A stretch of DNA of 64,000 nt, taken from contig NC_041719.1 of NCBI RefSeq assembly GCF_900700375.1, positions 7,253,584-7,317,583 on the forward strand, in the 5' to 3' direction. Below are positions 56,545 through 64,000 of the stretch, in pieces. The position numbers were made by a program, and so were the translations under genes. Positions within the stretch are counted from its first letter, which is position 1; each line of letters opens with the position of its first letter. The notes under the pieces were generated by a model. It was not told where the DNA came from. It made no database searches and saw only the letters and a program-made list of their open reading frames with translations. This DNA is from Denticeps clupeoides (Eukaryota; Chordata; Actinopteri; Clupeiformes; Denticipitidae).

Positions 56545-57290
56545 GGTCCTCCCCACGCATCTGGTCCGAGACGACACGGGGCTCAGCGCCACGGACCCCG
56601 GTCTTCCCACCAGGGCGTTTTGAGTTAAAAACCGGCCCGGCTGCGTGAACCCCGGCGTGAACACTCGGCCCGGTCCACGGCGGGCGGCCAAACTTTCCGC
56701 CCGCGTCCCGCGCGGCGGCGAGCCGACAACTTTGGCGGAGAAGCGCGGCCGGTCGGCCACGGGACCGTCGGCCGAGCTCGCCGGGGACGGCGGGGCAGTT
56801 CGCGGCGGCCTCGCCGCGGGAGCGCGACGTTAGCCGGCGGGCTAAAGGCGGCGCACACTTGTGGCTGGACCGCTTTCCACCATTTTTCCCAGGTTCGGCG
56901 CTGCACAGTGTGCAGGAACTTTGTGCAACAGGAAGGGGGGGGAGAAAAAAATATCTATACACGGTGGAGGGTGGGGGGGAAAAAAAAAACCAAAACCAAA
57001 AAAAAAAAAAAAAAACTAAAAACTCACCGCGTGGAGCTGAAAACGTCGCGGGCGGGAAGGCGGGCGGTTCGCGGCGGCGTGAAGGGCGCTCTTTCACGCT
57101 CCGACCCGCTCCGCTTCTTGCGGCGCCAAGATCCCAGCCATGTTGGAGCACCGTGTGGAGCGGAGAGGAGGAAGAGAAGAGGAGAGGAGAGGAGGAGGAG
57201 GAGGAGGAGAGAGGTGCGCGGCACGGGAACGCCCGAGCGCAGTCGATGTCGGACGAGGGGGTTTTTTTCGGCACAGGGGCGCTACCGTGA
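56545..57290 (-). promoter_or_regulatory. Strong CpG island, orphan promoter (probably pik3r2 or mast3 related)
   Basis: About 750 bp of very CpG-rich DNA (for example GCGGCGAGCCGACAACTTTG and CGGCCTCGCCGCGGGAGCGC) lies in AT-rich surroundings and is bounded by homopolymer A and T runs. It is 6 kb upstream of the pik3r2 ATG and 3.1 kb beyond the mast3 stop. The simplest reading is the main pik3r2 promoter with a non-coding first exon on the minus strand. No coding exon is recognised in it. Confidence 0.5.
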
Positions 57291-57398
57291 TGGACGTTTT
57301 TTTTTTTTTTTTTTTTTTGTAAACTACACCACCACGTGCTGAAACTTCTTATCCTGACACTTAATGGTCATAGTACTGCACTTTATGCAAAAAGAACA

Positions 57399-57595
57399 TT
57401 TACAGCATATATCAGACGCCCTTATCCAGAGCGACTTACAGTCAGTAGTTACGGGGACAGCCCCCCCCCCCCCCCGAGCAACTTAGGGTTAAGTGTCTTG
57501 CTCAGGGACACAATGGTAGAAAAGTGGTATTTTAACCTGGGACTTCTGGTTCATAGGCAAGTGTGTTACCCACCAGGCTACTACCACCCTCAATA
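57399..57595 (-). repeat. tRNA-derived SINE, family B, near full length
   Basis: On the minus strand: GGTGGTAGTAGCCTGGTGGG, CCCAGGTTAAAATACCAC, AGCAAGACACTTAACCCTAA, a poly(G) run, GTAACTACTGACTGTAAGTC and CTCTGGATAAGGGCGTCTGA. Confidence 0.88.
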
Positions 57596-60410
57596 AATAA
57601 TAATTTAAAACAATCCAAAATATGTGTTAGCGGTGCATTTAAAAAAAAAATAGTGTTAAAATCTTCCTTCCGAAAAAAAGGGGCACTTCTGATGCAAGTG
57701 CATTCTTTCTGCAGCAGCCTGCTGAAGAATGAGGCCCGAGTGCCAGAGAAAACATTCTGCACAGCGCACCCGTGGCCAAGACTTTTTGGGGAGGAACAGA
57801 ATGGGGTCTTGTAGGAACCCCTACTAGATGTGAAGTACATGGCCTCGTGTGAACAGCCATACCAGTAGGCACCCCCGAGAAACAAATAAAATCAACTGGT
57901 TTAAACGTTTAAATAACATTACATGGTTTCTTGTTTTTGGAAGGGGATAAAAAAATGGAGGCGATCAAGTTTTTTTTTTGGGGCCATAGAAAAGCCATAT
58001 GGATTTCGTTTATTATAAAACATTGAAGAGAGTAAATTAATTCATTAAAAAACAAGAAAGAATAAATAAGCTTCCACACATACCAGCACGTTTGTTAAGT
58101 TTGAACGTTTATCCTCAGCAGGAAGAGAAGGGGGGAAAAAAAACCTAAACATACCAAAATTCTGATAGCGGTCCCTTAAAGTATACCCTGTAAAATAAAA
58201 ATTATAACACAAAAATTAAATGGCTTAGGTATATTAGACCAATTCTACTAACAACGTGACCCTTTTAGAAAAAAACATTTTTCAAGTGAATTCTTTTAAA
58301 GTGCAACAACGACCGCAACATGTTAAACATGCATTTCCCACTGAATGTCTTCAAAAGCAAATTAGAAAGAAAAAAGTGGTCAAAAGTTAACTTTAAACAA
58401 ATTAAATCTGTCAATTACACCAGTACCACAATGTGCTGTGAGTGGTTAGAAATTCAATATTACAGAACAAATATTACTGATGAAATGACCAAACTGAGCG
58501 TCAAGGATAAGTTTTACAGGCAGGGACACGGGAATAAAACAAGAAGCTTATATTTGTCTACACGGACATCAGCCTGGAGACCACAGCTTGGGTTTTGTAC
58601 CCAGAATGCCATGCAAATCTCACTTTTGGCGCCACCTGCTCATGCGGCATGCAACCAACTGACTTCATAAAACAAAAAGACAACATGGAAAATGTCCAAT
58701 TACCACACAGCATTTCTATCAAAAGGTGGTGTTTTACAGTTCCGAAAAGTACTCGTAAAACTCAGAAAAGAGAATAGTGTTGAGATGCTGTAATAAAAGA
58801 ACCTCACATTACAAAGTATCAAACATCGTGGTTTTATCACAATAGAAAAGGGGAAGGAAATAAAATGAGAGACAGGAAGAAACAAAACACCACTTAGTTA
58901 ACAGAGGGGAGTGGAAGCTTCTTTTTGGAATGTTTAAAACAATGTAAACAATTGGAAACAAATCTTAAAAAAGAATTGCGCAAGTGTGTTTTCTGAAAGC
59001 CTCCGTAAAGATCCCCCCTCAAGAAAAAAAAAAAAAAAAGTTTTAAACACATTGCATTGACGGCATCATGAAATGTGGATGCTGGAGGGGAAGGAAAAAC
59101 ACCACCACATATTTATATACAGACAATAGAGGGGAGAAGACGTCATCCCCCACCAAATATTCTGCAGCAGCACTAAAGTTCCATTATAACTGAACAAATG
59201 GCCTGTAAAAAGGTTCCAACCATCCCCAAGAAAACAAGCCAAAATCTCTCTTCACTCATGGCAGAAATTGTCAAATTAGTACCCAAATAACGCTTATATT
59301 AAAGAAGGGGGGGGGGACAGTATACAGTATAAATCCAAGATATGGAGGTATAAAAAATATATTAATAATGGGAGGGAAAAAGGGATGGTGGAACTTTAAC
59401 CAGTGCCAGCTTTATCCTGAGTAAAAACTGAAATCTGGAGAGAATAGAAAGGGGCGTGTGTGTGTATTTGGAGAATGGAGCTATGGCACGGAGAGAGGGG
59501 AACACACGCACCGTGTATGAGGCCGCACTTAACGTAATGCAAGGTGTTATGCATTTAAACCCCAAAATGACGTCTTTATGGAAAATTTGTACATACAAAG
59601 CAGTTTGAAAAGAGCTGGAGAAGATATGGTTCTTTTTAGCCTGAACCTTATACAGCAGTGTGTTCCCCTGACTTCATCACTACTTCAACTGAGAAACAAA
59701 ACACTACCCCATTTACCAAGGTTAACTATTAAAAGAAATAAATAAAAACGCCAACCAAATGTGCATGACTTGCATAGCATATCTGCTATGTAATGCCTTC
59801 TGAAAGATACTTTTGTGCGATACAAATGGCAAATACACGTGAACATGGCTTGGATAAGAAAAACCCAAGTTTGCTTCACACACCTGAAGTATCCACTGCA
59901 TGCAGCTTTTAACAAGAACAGTCTACTAGATCCACACACTTCAGGCGACAGATTGAATACTCACAATAGGTGGCACTGACATTTTGCTTTTAGAAAAACG
60001 CTAGATTTGATATTGTGTGTTGACCGTCTTCCATTTCTCCTATGCACTGATGAATAATCATCCATAAATATCCATACAAAAAAAAAAAAAAAAAAAAAAC
60101 ACATAGGAGAAAATCTTGTTCGAAACAGTACGTTCTCTTCCCATTTCATGTTTTTGGCCCCAGCAGTCTTAGATGACAAGGATTTAAAATAAAATAAAAA
60201 AAATAAAAATAAAAAAACGCAGACTTGATGGCCTTAAGTCCAGTGTAAAGTCACCTTTTAATTATACATTAACAAAATACAGAAATCTCCTGTTGCTGAC
60301 CGAGAAGAACTCTTACTAATGCCGTTTGGCAACGTGACCTATTCCTTATTCATTAAGCCAAAGGGAGGCTGCTAATGATATGTGGAACCTTCATATTGTC
60401 TCTTTGTTGT
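57596..60410 (-). other. Probable mast3 3'UTR and spacer
   Basis: No coding frame of known type. The segment directly follows the mast3 stop. A minus-strand AATAAA (TTTATT near 58010) would end a 3'UTR of about 2.4 kb. Poly(A)/poly(T) tracts are frequent, at 59022-59039 and 60076-60099 for example. Confidence 0.4.
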
Positions 60411-63400
60411 TCACTTCAGTGCGAGCTTGTTCTTCCCTGTGGTCTGTGTGGTTGGGCCAGACCACTGGGTGGTGCCTTTATCAGTGCAATCAGGACACAG
60501 TGCCACTTTGCTGCGCGCTGCCTCTGGCATTCTCTCCTCTTCTTCCTCATCTTCATCAGAGCAGGGCTCCCACTCATCCTGGTCTTCGCTCTCAGAGCCT
60601 TGCACGGCGATCTGCGGGACCAACCGCTTCACCACGAGCCCGAGATCGTCCTCGCCTGACTCCGAATGTGGCCGGTTCCAGGTGGCACAGTGCTGCGCCT
60701 GGCTTCCAGAGGGCGTTGAGCTCCCAGGGTTGGCGCCCTGAGTGCCGGGGACTTTATCGTCCGGTTCATCAAAGCTCACCTCCTGCACCGCCTCTTGCTT
60801 CTTGAAGGAGTCACGGCGCTCTGACAGGTTCAGCTTCCTCATCACCACCATCTGCTCGGTGCTGCCCATCGACGACGCTGACAGAGACCAACAGTCCCGG
60901 AGTCGCGGGGAACCGCTGTACGACCCCAGGCGGCCCACGCCACTGGCTCCGGCTTCCACCTCCAGCTCAGCCAAAGCTTCCGCCTCACAGTGGGGGACCT
61001 CCAGAGTGTGGCGACGTGGCGCGAACGACTTCCTGTCCGCATGGTATGCTCCGGAGAGCTTCTCTGCCGACTGCACACGCTTAAGCAGTGGAGAGCGCGG
61101 TGGCTCTGCACTCCGGGGACGGATGGTGTGGCGGACGATAGTTGGTGGCGAGAGAGTACGGCCGTGAATGGAAGAGTGGAGGGCCTTGGTGATGTTCGGT
61201 AGGGGGGATGGTGAGCGTTGGGGAGAGACTGGCTGAGGAGATGAGTTGCAGGCTAGCGGTGATGGAGGAATGCTGCTGGTGGACTTCCTTCGTCCTACTT
61301 TGGTGTAGCGCTGTGTGCCGAGCTTAGCGCCAAGGCCGTGGAGGGAGCTGGGTCGAATGTGTGCTGCTGGTGAGCTGGGGGAACTGGAGCAGGGTGAGGT
61401 GCTCTGAGGGGAGATAACATCTGATAGGAGAAGAGATAAAAAGTCAGTCGCATGACCAAAAAATAAAACATTTAAAAGCTGCATACCAAGGAAAAAAAAA
61501 CAAAAAACTGAATTAACTCCTGCAATATACAGATTATGACAGCATAGACGGTATTGTGAAATCTTTTTTTATTGCCGAGACCACACAACTTGCTACTACA
61601 CATTTTAAATCATACTGGTTTGCTCTAATGTGGTCTGCTTCACTGTAAAAACACAAAAATAAATCATGACCAGATACTGAAATAAATAAGATGCTCACGC
61701 CAAAGTCAAACTGACTCATCAAATGTTCAGCACTGCTTGTATCATGTTGCTTACTGACCAGCTAATGAGTCAGCTTTTCAAAACAATATGAACAATATGG
61801 CGCCTTAGTTGTTTGAACCATGCACTGAACATATTAATCATTGTCAAACAGAATTTGACATGGATATGAATACATTTCAAGAATGGCTGCGTATTGTGAA
61901 TTCATATAAACAAATACAAATTATATTCCAGCAAGAGTTGGAATAAAATAAATAACTCACCAGCGGAATGGTCCGGGGCAGGACTACGGCAGGGTGTTGA
62001 GGGTCCTGGGCTCAGGCTGTGCGTGGGAGAGCCAGGTAGACTCTCGCTGGAGGACACTGACTGATGCAGGCCAGAAGAGAAGCTGCGGCTGTTGTACATC
62101 ACGTTACTCTGCTTGGACAGCTTCTTCAAGACACTTCGCCGCCTGGGACACCATGCATGCATACACAAAAGTGGGCAAAGAGACGAAAAAATTAACCTCA
62201 GGGAGACCTAAAAGAAGTTTTATGATCTCCAGAAATTGCCTTGTTAAATAAGTGCTGCTGCAAAAAACAGAAAAGGTGGAAACTGTATATAAATTTTCTG
62301 TTTAACCACTAGGTGGCGCAGTAGCTTCATTTTTGTTTGCCATTTCACCCCCCCAAAAAAAGTGAAAAGAACTTTTATCGCAGAGTTAGCAGTAATGAGT
62401 CCCTGCCGTGCGTCTCACCGGTCCTGGTTGTCTCTTTTCTTGCTCTTCTTGCTGCGTCGCGCCATCTTGCCTTTATAGCTGGTTTTGCGTGCCGGGCCGA
62501 TCTTGATGGAAGTATTTTCCAGGGCAGTTGTCTGCAAGGCCACCTTGTTACCACTCTGTCAAGGTGAAACGTGAGAAGAGCCACAGATGTGAGAACACGA
62601 CAAGCTGACATTGACAAGGGTCTCGATAATTAATTTTGTCAAACACACATGGGGTCTGCACCATGCTGCACAACATAAGGTTGTTTGAACTTAAAAAGAA
62701 GAGGAAATATGTAATTATCTTTTTGTTACAAAACACAAAAGCTGATCTAAAATAACTTATTTACTGCAATCAGCAACTGTATGTGTCAATAAAATGTACA
62801 ATCATATTTAATGTATTATTTAAATCATATTTCATATAATTTCTAATGTGTGACATAAAAGTGGAATGAGGGGTGAGCTGAATAAGGTCACGTCAAAGGT
62901 GTCTTTTAAACAAAATGTTTCTACCTTCAGCAGAAGCTCCATCATCTCTGTGTGCACCAGTCCTTGCACCGATTCCCCATTCACATGAGTGATGAGATCA
63001 CCAGCCCGCAGACCAGCTTCATGAGCTGGGCTACCTTCCTCCACGCTCTGCACAGACACACACACATGGACATCACATGTTAGAATAAAGAACAGAAGCA
63101 TGGAGCATCTGAAATATTAGAATGCAACAAATAAAGCAGCTGTGTCAGCAGCACTGACCGAGACAACATGGTGGACTGTGTAGACATCACTGTCGCCCAT
63201 ATAAACACGGATGGCCTGTAGGGTAAAACCATACTTCCTGCCAGAGCTGTGGATCAGGATAGGTGGTCGCAGGCAACTGAGACTGAGCGACAGATCTCGG
63301 CTGGGGGAGGAGTCTCGCGACGAGGGGTTTGAGGAGAGTGAACGTGGGGAGATGGGACTGGGCTGGAGACCCCCAGGTGTGTCATCTAAGAGGAAATAAG

Positions 63401-63692
63401 ACACACAAAAATGTCTGATACACAGGTACACAGACACACAGTTGGTTGCCTAGGATGTCTCTGGTTGAGGTTAAGGTTCTGGTAGTCTCACCTGTAGTGA
63501 TGATGAGAGACAGGGCAGACACTGAGGCGGATTTGGGGACCTTGCCACCGGCTGGCATTCGCTGTCTGTCTGGCGTCTCCAGCTGGTTGCCGTAGCGCCG
63601 GGCGCTCCCCTGTTCCCTTGGAGACGAGTGTTTGGCTCCGGTGCTGTTGCTACGCAGCCTGATGCGATGCAAGTTGGACACCACCACTTCTG
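60411..63692 (-). CDS. mast3: Microtubule-associated serine/threonine kinase, C-terminal part (MAST3 type), partial
   Basis: MAST kinases are AGC-type kinases with a PDZ domain that bind microtubules and PTEN. Six exons of the 3' part are present: 63492-63692, 63159-63385, 62925-63047, 62419-62555, 61961-62142, 60411-61420 (about 626 codons, phases consistent). The kinase domain lies beyond the right edge. Order: Ser-rich linker ([14 protein letters not shown]), PDZ domain with [38 protein letters not shown] and [11 protein letters not shown], basic stretch [29 protein letters not shown], the MAST motif [18 protein letters not shown], then [27 protein letters not shown] and an acidic tail. 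The last motifs and the short C-terminus favour MAST3 over MAST1/2/4 as I recall them. Linkage to pik3r2-ifi30 supports this. Confidence 0.85.
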
Positions 63693-64000
63693 CTGTGATA
63701 ATGAGAGCAAAGGTAACATCAATTAACCACAGGCTAGCACTGTATGAAGCCAAAACCCAGAATTCACAGAGAAAAGTGCAGATATCAACTGCAGCAAAAA
63801 TCACTGTAGACACTCACTATACACAAAAATTGTCAACTGACCAATTATTAATAAACTTATCAAGAGTAAATTATGTAATTTTTAAACTAGACATACGATT
63901 GTTCATGTCTTACTACAAATTGGATGCATCTTGTGTGTAACGTCTCTGGTATTAACTTTCCAACTTTCATTAACGCATGAAAAACAAGACATAAATGCCA
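63693..64000 (-). other. mast3 intron at window edge
   Basis: Intronic sequence upstream of the acceptor at 63693. I see no exon or repeat in it. Confidence 0.6.

Noticed and set aside
56537-57274. 245-codon minus-strand frame in the CpG island
   Set aside because: It is a stop-poor GC-rich frame with homopolymer runs (Ser, Phe) and no family resemblance; probably chance.
60411-63692. Call as mast2
   Set aside because: Lurap1 linkage would suggest mast2 by human 1p34 order, but the C-terminal motif set and short tail fit MAST3 better, as does linkage to pik3r2 and ifi30.

Overview
The window is nuclear DNA from a ray-finned (teleost) fish. Evidence: vertebrate protein genes cut into small exons with GT/AG introns, long AT-rich introns, (TG)n/(CA)n runs, and many fish-type repeats (two tRNA-derived SINE families, an L2-clade LINE, Tc1/mariner and hAT elements). 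The SINEs suggest an early-branching lineage such as a clupeomorph, but the species cannot be fixed from sequence alone.

Layout. lurap1 (minus; exon 2 at 1194-1892, exon 1 at 9254-9463) is separated from the divergent ttc22 (plus, 12670-16570) by a CpG-rich promoter, a Tc1 relic and a SINE. ttc22 converges on ttc4 (minus, 17256-20643); pars2 (minus, 21123-24403) lies just upstream of ttc4. ifi30/GILT (minus, 26046-27693) follows. A 5S-rRNA-like sequence joined to a tRNA-like SINE head lies at 27962-28161. The region 28162-32964 is probably the pik3r2 3'UTR. pik3r2 (p85-beta type PI3K regulatory subunit, minus) has 15 coding exons over 32965-50466; the exons I assembled give 728 codons. A large intergenic or 5' region (50467-58000) holds an orphan CpG island at 56545-57290. 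The window ends in the 3' part of a MAST-family kinase gene, best called mast3 (minus, 60411-63692, continuing past the right edge).

Gene order: mast3-pik3r2-ifi30 matches a human 19p13.11 block, while pars2-ttc4-ttc22 and lurap1 match human 1p32-p34. The window therefore spans a junction between two conserved vertebrate blocks. The genes do not form one pathway: lurap1 (actomyosin/NF-kB adaptor), ttc4 (HSP90 co-chaperone), pars2 (mitochondrial translation), ifi30 (lysosomal disulfide reduction), pik3r2 (PI3K signalling) and mast3 (microtubule-associated kinase) are ordinary host genes.

No operons, CRISPR arrays or prophages are present, and I found no convincing new multi-gene system. The most interesting material is in the repeats: a 5S/tRNA composite, SINEs sharing the 3' tail of a LINE present in the same window, a non-autonomous hAT with a perfect 8-bp target duplication carrying nested insertions, a solo LTR with a 5-bp duplication, and a BED-finger transposase relic inside ttc4. 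All exon boundaries come from reading splice signals by eye and comparing remembered human proteins; no alignment was run.
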